From positions 1 through 55,251 of the forward strand of contig JABXIG010000012.1 in assembly GCA_013373205.1 (NCBI GenBank): a DNA stretch of 55,251 nucleotides. Reading direction: 5' to 3'. Origin of the DNA: Methylocystaceae bacterium (GTDB taxonomy: Bacteria > Pseudomonadota > Alphaproteobacteria > Rhodospirillales > Terasakiellaceae). A model generated the notes under the pieces. That model searched no databases, was not told the origin of the DNA, and saw nothing but the letters and a program-made list of their open reading frames with translations. Below, in pieces: positions 36,068-44,802 of the stretch (its first letter is position 1; every line of letters starts with the position of its first letter). A program made the position numbers and the translations under genes.

Positions 36068-37063
36068 TCAGGGTTTTGAGTGGTTAGTTGGCACAGATTT
36101 TTGCCATTCATAGGTGTCCCAGTTCTTTGGCTTTCTTGGTATGTTAAGTTTTCTTATATTTTCCCCATTGCTCTCCATAATAAATAGTTCGCAATTTCTT
36201 GATCGTTCTTTATCACTGAAGAAAGCAATATTCTCGCCGTTTGGGGATATTGCATAGGAACACATATAGGTTGAAAGTTGGGTAAGGCGTTTCAGTGTGT
36301 TCTTATCTTTTATGTAGAGGTCGTAATTATACGGGCCTCTGGCGTTATCAATGTCGTTTGTATTTACGAGATAAACATGCGTGTAATTGTTCGATACGTG
36401 AGCACTTGCTGGTTGGAACTCATTAAAGCTTATTTTCTTAAGGGAATTATCTGGTTTTAATGTATAAATAGTATCAAAGACTTTCCCGATTATTCCTTCA
36501 AAGATGAAATTGTTGTCTTCGTCTATGAAATAGGGATTAAAGGCACGGAAAAAATTATGTTGGGTTAGTCTTATTTCCTTACTTTCCTCTGTAGAAACTT
36601 TAAAAATTTCATAATCATAATATCTAAGCTTACCTTCAAAATTAACTTGTGTAGTGGTATTCTTCGAATAAATGACCCATTTGCCATCTCTGGAGAAACT
36701 TGGATAACCTCTTAATCCTTCGCCTTTGGTAATTAATCTAAAGTCACTACCATCCTTCTTAATGATCGCAAGGTTGGATTGTTTCTTTTGAGCATCATAT
36801 GCTGTGATAGCAATTTCTTGTCCATTCGGATGGAAGACAGGCATTCCCCAACTATAGTTTGTATTGTTTGGAATAAGTAGAGAATTTTGTTCATGAATAT
36901 TATAAAGGGAAATGGTGCAAGGATATTCTTTATAGCACCATTGCATTACTATCTCTTGGTTGTCTGGAGAGATATTCATGTGCATATTTTTTCCAGATGG
37001 ATAGCTACACCCGCCAAGTATGAATAACAAGAGTATGATGAAGAAATTGGATTTCTTTTTCAT
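36068..37063 (-). CDS. PD40/TolB-like beta-propeller lipoprotein (element cargo)
   Basis: A 331-residue predicted lipoprotein. The signal MKKKSNFFIILLLFILGGC ends in a lipobox with Cys19. The mature part has TolB/PD40-type propeller repeats, each with an S/H-P-D/N-G pattern: ISPDNQEIV, FHPNGQEIAI, FSRDGKWVIYS and ISPNGENIAFFSD. AAGGTGCTATTAAG supports the start at 37063; a start nine codons upstream is possible. The gene is strongly AT-rich compared with its neighbours and lies within the tRNA-inserted element, so it is probably foreign. Function is unknown; periplasmic binding of protein or glycan is typical of the fold. Confidence 0.78.
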   Translation of the reverse strand: MKKKSNFFIILLLFILGGCSYPSGKNMHMNISPDNQEIVMQWCYKEYPCTISLYNIHEQNSLLIPNNTNYSWGMPVFHPNGQEIAITAYDAQKKQSNLAIIKKDGSDFRLITKGEGLRGYPSFSRDGKWVIYSKNTTTQVNFEGKLRYYDYEIFKVSTEESKEIRLTQHNFFRAFNPYFIDEDNNFIFEGIIGKVFDTIYTLKPDNSLKKISFNEFQPASAHVSNNYTHVYLVNTNDIDNARGPYNYDLYIKDKNTLKRLTQLSTYMCSYAISPNGENIAFFSDKERSRNCELFIMESNGENIRKLNIPRKPKNWDTYEWQKSVPTNHSKP

Positions 37064-37132
37064 CTTAATAGCACCTTCAATTTTGAGCAAATTTTATGCT
37101 ACTTAAAGGTGCTTAGCGTGTAAATGAGAAAG

Positions 37133-37209
37133 TGGTGGTCCTGGCGCGATTCGAACGCACGGCTTCGAAATTAGGAATTTCGCACTCTATCCAGCTGAGT
37201 TACAGGACC
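37133..37209 (-). tRNA. tRNA-Arg(CCT), intact, carried by the element
   Basis: A complete cloverleaf on the minus strand: acceptor GGTCCTG / CAGGACC, D-arm with AGCTGGATA loop, anticodon arm CGAAA-TTCCTAA-TTTCG, variable AAGCC, T-arm GTGCG-TTCGAAT-CGCGC, discriminator A and encoded CCA. The anticodon CCT is at 37175-37173. It has the same anticodon as the interrupted tRNA but a different acceptor, T-arm and variable loop. It can replace the function of the gene broken by the insertion. Confidence 0.93.
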
Positions 37210-37268
37210 ACACTGCAAAATATCTACTTTTAAAGCGTCTTCACTTCAAGCGTTTTAGTCATAAAAAT

Positions 37269-37324
37269 CTGTGTCAGCAGAATGATTTTTGATGTCAAAC
37301 CTGTGACACAGATTGCTGACACAG
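37269..37324. repeat. 11-base inverted repeat near right end of element
   Basis: CTGTGTCAGCA (37269-37279) and TGCTGACACAG (37314-37324) are perfect inverted copies with a 34-base interval that itself contains CTGTGACACAG. It lies upstream of the intact tRNA gene and near the right attachment core, so it could be a recombination arm site or a promoter-related structure. Confidence 0.45.
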
Positions 37325-37380
37325 GCAAAATGCGGGTTTGTAAGTAATTGAATGCAAAAGAGTATTCATATTGCCCGACA

Positions 37381-37390
37381 GGATTAGGAA
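37381..37390. repeat. Right attachment core
   Basis: GGATTAGGAA is identical to 35942-35951 and marks the right boundary of the insert. Confidence 0.75.
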
Positions 37391-37422
37391 TCCGTTGCTC
37401 TATCCTGCTGAGCTACGGGGTT
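37381..37422 (-). pseudogene. 5' half of interrupted tRNA-Arg(CCT)
   Basis: On the minus strand this gives acceptor AACCCCG, TA, D-arm GCTC-AGCAGGATA-GAGC, A, anticodon stem ACGGA and loop TTCCTAA, then leaves tRNA sequence. Together with the 3' half only the first acceptor pair is broken (A1 against C72), consistent with decay after interruption. Confidence 0.88.
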
Positions 37423-37467
37423 ACATGGGGTGCCAAAGTATCAATCTTCGTTGAAAATGCAAGATGC

Positions 37468-37896
37468 TTAATGGTGGGAAAACGCTTTATAGCTGTCTTT
37501 GTCAAATAAGATGGTGGTGTAGCGTTCTTTATGGTTGCCTTGTTCCATGCCGGGGGAGCCGATGGGCATGCCGGGGGCCGAGAGGCCGATGGCTTTGGGG
37601 CGTTCTGTCAGCAGGCGTTTAATATCGCTGGCAGGGACGTGGCCTTCAATGATGTAGCCGTCGATCTGTGCGGTGTGGCAGGATTCCATTTTTCGCGGCA
37701 CGCCCAACTGTCGTTTAATCGCATCCATGTCATCGCGTTTAATTTCGTGCACGTCAAATCCGTTGTCGCGTAAGTGCTCGCTCCAAGCGGTGCAGCAGCC
37801 GCAATAGGGGGACTTGTAAACGGTGATTTCGTTGGTGTCGGCATGTGCCAACGGGCTTAGAAATAACGTGGTTAAAAGTGCGATTACATATTTCAT
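37468..37896 (-). CDS. DUF411 family metal-binding periplasmic protein
   Basis: A 142-residue protein with a signal peptide (MKYVIALLTTLFLSPLAHA). The mature domain has the CGCC motif in YKSPYCGCCTAW and later SCHTA, GYIIEGHVPASD and GLSAPGMPIGSPGME, all typical of DUF411. Related proteins are linked to copper or other metals. AAAGGACGATGTC supports the start at 37896; the longer reading frame upstream is rejected. It is transcribed away from the nucleotidyltransferase-like gene. Confidence 0.85.
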   Translation of the reverse strand: MKYVIALLTTLFLSPLAHADTNEITVYKSPYCGCCTAWSEHLRDNGFDVHEIKRDDMDAIKRQLGVPRKMESCHTAQIDGYIIEGHVPASDIKRLLTERPKAIGLSAPGMPIGSPGMEQGNHKERYTTILFDKDSYKAFSHH

Positions 37897-38001
37897 GACA
37901 TCGTCCTTTGTCATTGCAGGTTGATCATTTTTACGCCTGAAATAAGACCTGATTGTGTCTTTCCAGTTGGTGGAAGGGTGAAAAAATCTTATAAAGCTGT
38001 C

Positions 38002-38772
38002 ATGATTACCCTGCGTCCGGTTGTTTGGGCGGCAAGTGAAGGATCGCGCCGGCATCCTCTGACCAGCCCCGAGCAACAGCAAAAATTTATATCTTTTCTG
38101 GATATGGACAGTTCCTTTCAGGATACGTTGGAACGGGTCAGTGACCCTGAATTCTTAGCGCCCTTGATCGTGACGACCAATGCGCTTGCGTCTGCGGTGC
38201 AGGACCAATGTGACGATATCGCATATGACTATGAAGAAATGCTGATTTTGCCAGAGGGGCATAGTTCAAGCCATGCCTTGCAAGAAGCGGCCAATTGGGC
38301 ACGCGCGCGCGGTGAAAGTTTTCCGTTGGTTTTTTGTCCGTCAGATCATTTCATCGCGGATCAGGCGGCTTTTCTGCGTGCGGTTTTGGATGCGGCACAA
38401 ACGGCTGAGAAAGGATATCTCGTCTGTTTTGGTGTCATCGCGGACTGGGCACAGGCGGGGCAAAACTATATCGAAGTCGGCCTGCGTCTGGATGCCGCGT
38501 ACAGCGGACATAAGGTACAGTCATTCTTGGCCCATGCCAGCGCAGAACAAGCCCACAATGCGGTTAAGGCGGGGCGTTTTGTCTGGCATGCCGGGATGGT
38601 TTGTGCAACGCCTGATGTGGTTTTAGAAGAATGTCGGGAACTGAATGTCCCTTTGGAAGTAGGCATGCTTTCGCATTCAGAAAAACTCTGTGTCGTGTCT
38701 TTACTGACAGCTTGGGCCGATTTGTCCCATTGGCCCGGTATCTGGAAAGCGCTTAGTTTTATAGAGACTTAA
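38002..38772 (+). CDS. Sugar-phosphate nucleotidyltransferase-like protein with degenerate catalytic loop
   Basis: A 256-residue protein like the N-terminal domain of mannose-1-phosphate guanylyltransferases. The conserved FCPSDHFIAD and GRFVWHAGM are retained. The usual GGxGTRLWPLSR loop reads AASEGSRRHPLTS, so the pyrophosphorylase signature is lost. The C-terminal cupin isomerase domain of long forms is also missing. It may be a pseudoenzyme. No clear ribosome binding site is seen for the ATG at 38002; a longer frame begins at 37921. It overlaps the convergent peptidase gene by 14 bases. Confidence 0.65.
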   Translation: MITLRPVVWAASEGSRRHPLTSPEQQQKFISFLDMDSSFQDTLERVSDPEFLAPLIVTTNALASAVQDQCDDIAYDYEEMLILPEGHSSSHALQEAANWARARGESFPLVFCPSDHFIADQAAFLRAVLDAAQTAEKGYLVCFGVIADWAQAGQNYIEVGLRLDAAYSGHKVQSFLAHASAEQAHNAVKAGRFVWHAGMVCATPDVVLEECRELNVPLEVGMLSHSEKLCVVSLLTAWADLSHWPGIWKALSFIET

Positions 38773-39709
38773 AGGCTTGTGTAGCATGGACCAAAGCGGC
38801 ACGGATGCCGGCCTCCAACGCGGAATGTCCAGCATCGGGGACTGAGATATATTGCGCCTTGGGCCAAGCTTTTGCGAGTTTTTCTGCCGTAACAGGTGGG
38901 CAAACCAGATCATAGCGTCCCTGCACAATGATGGCGGGCAGGTGAATGATGCGATTGAGCTTAGCCATCAAATGACCTTCTTCCATAAAGAAGTTATGCT
39001 TGAAATAATGCGCTTCCATACGGGCAAGACATAAGGTGTTGTGCGGGTCTGGATTAGGCGAAGGGCTATGCGGCATCAAGGTTGCGCAGGATTCTTCGTA
39101 TGATGACCAGGCAATGGCGGCAGGGAGATGAATTTCCGGGTCCGGGTGATTAAGTCGTGCAACATAGTTATCAAGAAGATTGCCACGTTCATCTTCCGGC
39201 AAGAAGGTTTGAAACTTGCGCGCGGCTTCGGGTTGGAAGGTTCCCATTTTATGGATGAACCAATCCCCCTCATAGGCTTGGCCCAGAAAGACACCGCGCA
39301 GGATAAAGCCGAGGCAACGATCCGGATGGGCAACCCCGTAAGCCAGTGCAAGCGTGCTGCCCCATGATCCGCCAAAGACAAACCAGCGATCAATCTTTCT
39401 TAATTTACGCAGCATTTCAAGATCATGGATCAACTGGGGCGTGGTGTTATTTTCAACCTCTGCCGCCGGGGTGGATCGACCACAGCCGCGCTGATCCAGC
39501 AAAATGATCCGATAATGATCCGGGTCAAAAAAACGTCGATGGATGGACGATGCCCCGGCCCCCGGCCCGCCATGTAAAAACAGCATGGGCATACCATCTG
39601 GATTACCGCATTCTTCCCAATAGATCGTATGACCATCGCCTACATCCAGCATACCGGATTCATAGGGCGTCAGGGCAGGGAATAAATCTTTGATCGGCGT
39701 ATAGGGCAT
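38759..39709 (-). CDS. pip: Proline iminopeptidase
   Basis: A 316-residue alpha/beta hydrolase of family S33. It removes N-terminal proline from peptides. Hallmarks are FLHGGPGAGASS (oxyanion site), FGGSWGSTLAL with the nucleophile Ser, the acid in QGRYDLVCP and the base in DAGHSALE. It lies directly after the SNase-like gene on the same strand (TAATG overlap), so the two are co-transcribed. Confidence 0.93.
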   Translation of the reverse strand: MPYTPIKDLFPALTPYESGMLDVGDGHTIYWEECGNPDGMPMLFLHGGPGAGASSIHRRFFDPDHYRIILLDQRGCGRSTPAAEVENNTTPQLIHDLEMLRKLRKIDRWFVFGGSWGSTLALAYGVAHPDRCLGFILRGVFLGQAYEGDWFIHKMGTFQPEAARKFQTFLPEDERGNLLDNYVARLNHPDPEIHLPAAIAWSSYEESCATLMPHSPSPNPDPHNTLCLARMEAHYFKHNFFMEEGHLMAKLNRIIHLPAIIVQGRYDLVCPPVTAEKLAKAWPKAQYISVPDAGHSALEAGIRAALVHATQAFKSL

Positions 39710-40425
39710 TATCGTTCAATCACTTCAATCTGTGCGGGGTGTCTGGCTTCTATCATAGGACCATTTTGCTTGGAAACCCAACCCCTTATTCGGATGCGTT
39801 TATCTTTTAGTCGGTCTGTTTTTAGACCGTATCTTTTAAATATATAGTGATTGGCCTTGGGGATTTTAACCGTAAAATCATCACGCCAGTTGGCACCGAA
39901 GTTCAGATAGGTGGTGCCTTTCACATGGGCCACATCTACAACCCGGCCTTCGACAATGGCAAACTGGTCGGTTGGCATGTCCGTGTTCAGCGCTGAAAAG
40001 ACCTTCGGGCCTTCTAAAAGATAAAGATCACGCACCAGTGTTTCTTCCCCTTCATAAGGAAAGGGGATGGCTTGGCCTTGTGAAACCAATGCACCTTGCA
40101 CCCATGTGCCGTCATCTAAATAGACATGGGCAGCTTTTCGATTATAGCGATCAGGCTTGTTGGATAAAAGGCGCAGTTTGACCTTATCGCCGGGCTTGAT
40201 CAGATCGTTTAAGGCGGTGACTTTTTCATCATAAAGCAATCCGGCCAAACGGATCGGTCCGGTTTTCTTGAGCTTTAATTCAAAGGGCGGGGTTATTTCC
40301 AGAACCTCATCGCGCAAAGTTTGTGCGCCCGCCCCCTTGACCTGAACAGACAGAACGGCCACAAACAAACAGAATAACACCATCACTTTGTGGGGAGCCA
40401 TGAACCGTTTCACGCTGCTTGCCAT
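39709..40425 (-). CDS. SNase-like exported protein
   Basis: A protein of about 238 residues with an N-terminal signal peptide (MVLFCLFVAVLSVQVKGAGA region). The mature part resembles the thermonuclease (SNase) OB-fold: FELKLKKTGPIRLAGLLYD, the DRYNRKAAHVYLDDGTWVQG strand pair, and LVSQGQAIPFPY. The Arg of DRYNR is present but other nuclease residues are uncertain, so it may be a non-catalytic member. A second OB-like region follows (EGRVVDVAHVKGTTYLNFG). The start at 40425 is chosen; 40401 is equally possible. Confidence 0.65.
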   Translation of the reverse strand: MASSVKRFMAPHKVMVLFCLFVAVLSVQVKGAGAQTLRDEVLEITPPFELKLKKTGPIRLAGLLYDEKVTALNDLIKPGDKVKLRLLSNKPDRYNRKAAHVYLDDGTWVQGALVSQGQAIPFPYEGEETLVRDLYLLEGPKVFSALNTDMPTDQFAIVEGRVVDVAHVKGTTYLNFGANWRDDFTVKIPKANHYIFKRYGLKTDRLKDKRIRIRGWVSKQNGPMIEARHPAQIEVIER

Positions 40426-40492
40426 TATGATCACGTTGGGTCTACTTCTTGTCCTAGGGCAGATGGGCCGAATGGGATTGCTGAATGAATGA
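40400..40492 (+). CDS. Possible 30-residue membrane peptide
   Basis: A short frame beginning MNRFTLLAIMITLGLLLVLG with one hydrophobic helix and a short polar tail. GTGGGGAGCC gives a good ribosome binding site. Its stop overlaps the first possible start of the M32 carboxypeptidase gene, which would couple translation. It lies antisense to the signal-peptide coding region of the SNase-like gene, so it may be an accident of that sequence. Confidence 0.25.
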   Translation: MNRFTLLAIMITLGLLLVLGQMGRMGLLNE

Positions 40493-40506
40493 AAGAAGAA
40501 AATGAC

Positions 40507-41994
40507 ATGACCAGGTCGTACACACAATTGGAAAAACGATTTAAACGTCTGAATGTGTTAGGTGATGCAGCCTCTATGTTGCAATGGGATATGGCTGCCA
40601 TGATGCCTAAAGGCGGTGCTGAAAGCCGGGCTGAACAGATGGCGCTTCTGGCGACCTTGCGTCATGGCATGATCTGTGACGAGGCTATATCGGACTTGCT
40701 GGATGCGGCAGAAAGCGAAAGTGGGTTGAATGACTGGCAGGCGGCAAATCTTAAAGAAATGCGCCGTGCCCACACCCATGCCACCGCGTTGGATGAAGAT
40801 TTGGTCGAGGCAATAAGCCGGACCACCTCCACCTGTGAACAGGTCTGGCGTGAAGCGCGCCCACAAGGCGATTTTAAAAAGATCGTCCCCCATCTGAAAG
40901 CAGTCTTGAACCTGACGCGTACAGCCGCAGCGGCAAAGGCTGAAAAGCTGAACTGTTCACTCTATGATGCTTTGCTGGATCAGTATGAACCGGATGGGAA
41001 ATCAGCTTTGATTGATCCGATCTTTGATCGTCTGGAAGGGTTTTTGCCAGATTTTCTACAAGAGGTATTGGATAAACAAAAAGATGTTAGCTTCAAATTG
41101 CCGAAAGGTCCGTTTGAAGTGGAAAAACAAAAACAGCTGGGGCAATTGTTTATGTCAGCTTTGGGGTTTGATTTTGACCATGGTCGTCTGGATGTGAGCT
41201 TGCATCCCTTTTGTGGCGGCACCAGCGATGATGTTCGCCTGACCACGCGCTATGACGAGGCTGACTTTACCTCTGCCTTGATGGGGGTCTTGCATGAAAC
41301 AGGACATGCGCTTTATGAACGCGGCCTGCCCAAAGACTGGCGCCATCAGCCTGTGGGACAGGCGCGCGGCATGAGCTTTCATGAAAGTCAGTCCCTGTTG
41401 GTGGAAATGCAGGTCTGTCGCTCTGATGCGTTTTTGAAATATGCCGTTCCGCATATGCAAAAAGCTTTTGACGGGCAGGGCGAGGGCTGGAGCTTGGATA
41501 ATTTCACCAAGCTTTATCGACAGGTGAAACCGGGTTTTATCCGTGTGGATGCCGATGAAGTGACTTATCCCGCCCATGTGATTTTACGGTATAAGCTGGA
41601 ACGTGCCTTGATCGAAGGTCAGATGGAAGTCGAAGACATTCCGGCAAACTGGAATGATGCGATGCAAAACATGCTGGGCATCACACCTGAAAGTGACCGC
41701 GAAGGCTGTTTACAGGATATTCACTGGTATGATGGGGCTTGGGGGTATTTTCCGACTTATACGCTGGGGGCGATGACGGCCGCGCAGGTTTATCACGCCG
41801 CACAAGAGGCCGTTAAAGGACTGGATGGACAAATTGAAAAAGGTGACTTTTCCGGGCTTATGGGATGGCTGCGTGAAAATATCCATGGGAAAGGGTGCAA
41901 ATTGTCATCAAACGATTTATTGACACATGCTACAGGAAAGACGCTTGATCCAGAGGTGTTTATTCACCATTTAAAAACAAGATACGCCGCCTAA
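40507..41994 (+). CDS. Carboxypeptidase Taq (M32 metallopeptidase)
   Basis: A 495-residue cytoplasmic zinc carboxypeptidase. The zinc motif is HETGHALYERGLP (HExxH), followed by the family segment RGMSFHESQS and, later, FIRVDADEVTYPAHVILRY. Length is typical. The ATG at 40507 gives the normal family N-terminus (MTRSYTQLEKRFKRL); an ATG six codons upstream is possible. It removes C-terminal residues from peptides. Confidence 0.93.
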   Translation: MTRSYTQLEKRFKRLNVLGDAASMLQWDMAAMMPKGGAESRAEQMALLATLRHGMICDEAISDLLDAAESESGLNDWQAANLKEMRRAHTHATALDEDLVEAISRTTSTCEQVWREARPQGDFKKIVPHLKAVLNLTRTAAAAKAEKLNCSLYDALLDQYEPDGKSALIDPIFDRLEGFLPDFLQEVLDKQKDVSFKLPKGPFEVEKQKQLGQLFMSALGFDFDHGRLDVSLHPFCGGTSDDVRLTTRYDEADFTSALMGVLHETGHALYERGLPKDWRHQPVGQARGMSFHESQSLLVEMQVCRSDAFLKYAVPHMQKAFDGQGEGWSLDNFTKLYRQVKPGFIRVDADEVTYPAHVILRYKLERALIEGQMEVEDIPANWNDAMQNMLGITPESDREGCLQDIHWYDGAWGYFPTYTLGAMTAAQVYHAAQEAVKGLDGQIEKGDFSGLMGWLRENIHGKGCKLSSNDLLTHATGKTLDPEVFIHHLKTRYAA

Positions 41995-42003
41995 GGAAGA
42001 CAG

Positions 42004-42504
42004 ATGCATAAAAGAATTGTAGAAAAAGCTTTAAAGAAACTGGATGCGGAACGGGCCAATTATTTTAATGACGTGGTCGGCTATCTGGAAGAATTGTCCG
42101 CCACACAAAATTTCCCCAATCTGGTTTACCTGTCTTTAAAGGATATTCTGGACATTGCGCCAATCTATATTGAAAAAAAGGCTTTCGCGCTTTTGTTGCT
42201 AAAATTCGTGACACATCATCAGGGGCAGTTGCAAAAGATTATTTACGATAAAGAATATCTCTATGACCCAAACTGTTTGCGAAAAGTGACCAAGCTTTTG
42301 ATCGATGCAATCGTGGATCAGACCATTCAGGGCTATGAAGACGGGATGATTGATACGGGTGAACCTGTGGTGCAGAAATATACCTATCCTTACCGCGCCA
42401 CCGATTTGGTTGACCCGGATGATGATGAAGCCCTAGAAAAGGCACTGGAAGAAGAACGCAAGCGTCAGGCCGCCTATACCGGGCCGGAAAGGCGTAAGCG
42501 GTAA
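42004..42504 (+). CDS. Conserved hypothetical protein
   Basis: A 166-residue, highly charged protein that I do not recognise. It begins with a helical segment (MHKRIVEKALKKLDAER), has a middle hydrophobic patch (YIEKKAFALLLLKFVTHHQ) and a tail rich in acidic then basic residues ending GPERRKR. It has no signal peptide. It starts ten bases after the carboxypeptidase stop codon, with GGAAGACAG upstream, so it is probably in the same operon. Confidence 0.7.
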   Translation: MHKRIVEKALKKLDAERANYFNDVVGYLEELSATQNFPNLVYLSLKDILDIAPIYIEKKAFALLLLKFVTHHQGQLQKIIYDKEYLYDPNCLRKVTKLLIDAIVDQTIQGYEDGMIDTGEPVVQKYTYPYRATDLVDPDDDEALEKALEEERKRQAAYTGPERRKR

Positions 42505-42601
42505 AGAAATATGTTATTTTTGCTAAACCATGCTTTACCTTTCTCGCCTAAGAGTTCTATAGTGGGGGCAAGTTCTTACATTCCTTATGGTGAAGGCCTT
42601 T

Positions 42602-43102
42602 ATGGATAATATGGATACCTTACGTTATGACCGCTGGATTGAGGATGCGCTGAAAAGCGTTGTCCGCAAGGCTCTGAAACATTGCCAGGATCATGGCCTG
42701 CCCGGTGAGCATCATTTTTATATCACTTTTTCAACGGACCATGATGCGGTGGTGATTCCGGATTCATTGCGGGAGCAATATCCCGAAGAAATTACCATTG
42801 TGATTGAACATGAATATTGGGATCTGGACGTTACGGACAATCACTTTGACGTGACCCTCAGCTTCAATGATGTCAAAACCCCGATCCATGTGCCGTTCGA
42901 AGCCATCACAGGCTTTGCTGATCCCAGTGTCAAATTCGGCCTGCAGTTTAAAATGGAACTGCTGGAAGATGATGATCTGGAAGAAGATTTTGAAGATGAC
43001 GAACCCGTTGCCACTGAAGAAGAAGTTGAATCCTCTGAAAAAGACGAGGATGAAAACAAGGATAATGTGGTCGCGCTGGATGCGTTTCGTAAGAAAAAAT
43101 AA
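42602..43102 (+). CDS. sspB: SspB-type ClpXP adaptor
   Basis: A 166-residue alphaproteobacterial SspB. The N-terminal domain shows YDRWIEDALKSVVRKAL and HHFYITFSTDHDAVVIPDSL, the peptide-binding part that captures ssrA-tagged or other substrates. A long acidic linker (about residues 120-152) leads to the ClpX-binding tail VVALDAFRKKK. GAAGG five bases before the ATG at 42602 supports this start. It is followed by a terminator. Confidence 0.92.
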   Translation: MDNMDTLRYDRWIEDALKSVVRKALKHCQDHGLPGEHHFYITFSTDHDAVVIPDSLREQYPEEITIVIEHEYWDLDVTDNHFDVTLSFNDVKTPIHVPFEAITGFADPSVKFGLQFKMELLEDDDLEEDFEDDEPVATEEEVESSEKDEDENKDNVVALDAFRKKK

Positions 43103-43112
43103 GTCTATTTCC

Positions 43113-43140
43113 AAGGGTCGATTTTTCGGCCCCTTTTTTT
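43113..43140 (+). terminator. Intrinsic terminator of sspB
   Basis: GGGTCGA (43115-43121) pairs with TCGGCCC (43126-43132), including one G-T pair, and is followed by seven T. Confidence 0.8.
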
Positions 43141-43169
43141 GTTTCACAGTCTAAAAAAGAGTAATTGAG

Positions 43170-44777
43170 ATGAGCGACACCGTTTATCATGACATGTTCC
43201 CTGTTGGGGAAGATACAACTGAATACCGCAAGCTGACATCGGATTATGTGTCCACCATCAACGTGGATGGAAAAGAAGTCCTGAAAGTGGACCCCAAAGC
43301 CATTGAAATTCTGACCAAGGAAGCATTTAAGGAAATTTCCCATAAATTGCGCCCGGCTCACATGAAGCAAGTGGCTGCAATTCTGGATGATCCTGAAGCG
43401 TCCGACAATGACCGTTTCGTTGCACTGGAAATGATCAAAAACGCCGTGATCGCTGCCGACGGTATTCTGCCATTGTGTCAGGATACAGGGACCGCGATTG
43501 TCATGGGTAAACGCGGGAAATATTGCTGGGTTGACGGACAGGATGAAGAAGCGATTTCCCAAGGGGTGTCTCAAGCTTATACGGATTTGAACCTGCGCTA
43601 TTCGCAAGTTTCACCGGTTGATATGTATGAAGAAGTTAACACAGGCAACAACCTGCCCGCACAGATCGATTTATATGCGACAGAAGGCAATGCTTACAAG
43701 TTCATGTTTATGGCAAAAGGTGGCGGGTCTGCGAACAAGACGTTCCTGTACCAACAAACCAAAGCCTTGTTGAACCCGAAATCCCTGATTGCCTTTTTGG
43801 ATGAAAAAATCCGCACGCTCGGCACGGCAGCCTGTCCGCCCTACCATCTGGCCATCACCATTGGCGGGACATCGGCGGAAACCAACCTGAAAACCACCAA
43901 GCTGGCTTCTGCCAAATATCTGGATAACCTGCCGACAAAAGGTGGGGATAAAGGTCAGGCTTTCCGCGATGTGGAATTTGAAAAAGAAGTTCTGGAATTG
44001 TCGCAAAAGCTCGGCATGGGCGCACAGTTTGGCGGGAAATATTTCTGTCACGATGTGCGTGTTATTCGTTTGCCGCGCCACGGGGCATCTTGCCCGGTTT
44101 CTATCGGGGTATCTTGTTCGGCTGACCGTCAGTTGTTTGCAAAAATTACCAAAGACGGTGTGTTCATTGAAAAACTTTGTGATAATCCAGCGGATTACCT
44201 GCCCACAATAGATGAAGCTGAAGCACAGGAAGTGTCCATCGATCTGAACCAGCCGATGGATGAAATCCGCAAGACTTTGTCACAATATCCGGTCAAGACC
44301 CGCGTTAAAATGACTGGCACCATGATCGTTGCTCGTGACATTGCGCACGCGAAACTGAAAGAATTGCTCGATGAAGGCAAGGACCTGCCACAATATTTCA
44401 AAGATCATCCGGTTTATTATGCAGGTCCAGCGAAAACACCGGAAGGCTATGCCTCTGGTTCTTTCGGCCCAACCACAGCGGGTCGTATGGATGCCTATGT
44501 TGACTTGTTCCAATCCCATGGCGGGTCCATGTTGATGGTGGCAAAAGGCAACCGTTCCCAAGCGGTGACCGATGCCTGTAACAAATACGGCGGCTTCTAC
44601 CTTGGCTCTATCGGTGGGGTTGCGGCCGAACTGACGCAAAAATCCATCAAGAAAATGGAATGTTTGGAATATCCAGAACTCGGCATGGAAGCCATCTGGA
44701 AAATCGAAGTCGAAGACTTCCCCGCCTTTATCATCGTTGATGACAAGGGCAACGACTTCTTCAAAGAATTCGTTTGA
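43170..44777 (+). CDS. fumA: Class I fumarate hydratase (iron-sulfur)
   Basis: A 535-residue two-domain class I fumarase of the TCA cycle, hydrating fumarate to malate with a 4Fe-4S cluster. Conserved parts are [17 protein letters not shown] with the first cluster Cys, [15 protein letters not shown], and the C-terminal domain [19 protein letters not shown]. Length fits the family. It is a single-gene unit between two terminators. Confidence 0.94.
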   Translation: MSDTVYHDMFPVGEDTTEYRKLTSDYVSTINVDGKEVLKVDPKAIEILTKEAFKEISHKLRPAHMKQVAAILDDPEASDNDRFVALEMIKNAVIAADGILPLCQDTGTAIVMGKRGKYCWVDGQDEEAISQGVSQAYTDLNLRYSQVSPVDMYEEVNTGNNLPAQIDLYATEGNAYKFMFMAKGGGSANKTFLYQQTKALLNPKSLIAFLDEKIRTLGTAACPPYHLAITIGGTSAETNLKTTKLASAKYLDNLPTKGGDKGQAFRDVEFEKEVLELSQKLGMGAQFGGKYFCHDVRVIRLPRHGASCPVSIGVSCSADRQLFAKITKDGVFIEKLCDNPADYLPTIDEAEAQEVSIDLNQPMDEIRKTLSQYPVKTRVKMTGTMIVARDIAHAKLKELLDEGKDLPQYFKDHPVYYAGPAKTPEGYASGSFGPTTAGRMDAYVDLFQSHGGSMLMVAKGNRSQAVTDACNKYGGFYLGSIGGVAAELTQKSIKKMECLEYPELGMEAIWKIEVEDFPAFIIVDDKGNDFFKEFV

Positions 44778-44802
44778 TTTTAGCTCGAACTGGATGGAAA
44801 AG

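Larger units (their letters stand above)
35952..37390. mobile_element. 1,439-bp element inserted in the anticodon loop of tRNA-Arg(CCT)
   Basis: Removing these bases restores a full tRNA with a perfect five-pair anticodon stem (ACGGA / TCCGT). The insert carries one protein gene and its own intact tRNA-Arg(CCT), but no recombinase. Near its ends are a 12-base direct repeat GTAAGTAATTGA (35966-35977 and 37340-37351) and the inverted pair AATCCTGTCG (35989-35998) and CGACAGGATT (37376-37385), possibly arm-type binding sites. The protein gene is clearly more AT-rich than its surroundings. It is either a remnant of a larger island or a small element moved by an integrase supplied in trans. Confidence 0.75.

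Noticed and set aside
36090-36110. Sigma-54-like sequence TGGCACAGATTTTTGCC
   Set aside because: The spacing between the GG and GC elements is off by one and it lies inside the lipoprotein coding region.
35952-37390. Group I intron in tRNA-Arg(CCT), as known in some alphaproteobacteria
   Set aside because: The insert is 1.4 kb, holds a complete independent tRNA and duplicates 10 bases at its ends, none of which fits a group I intron. No group I core pairing was recognised by eye, though folding was not run.
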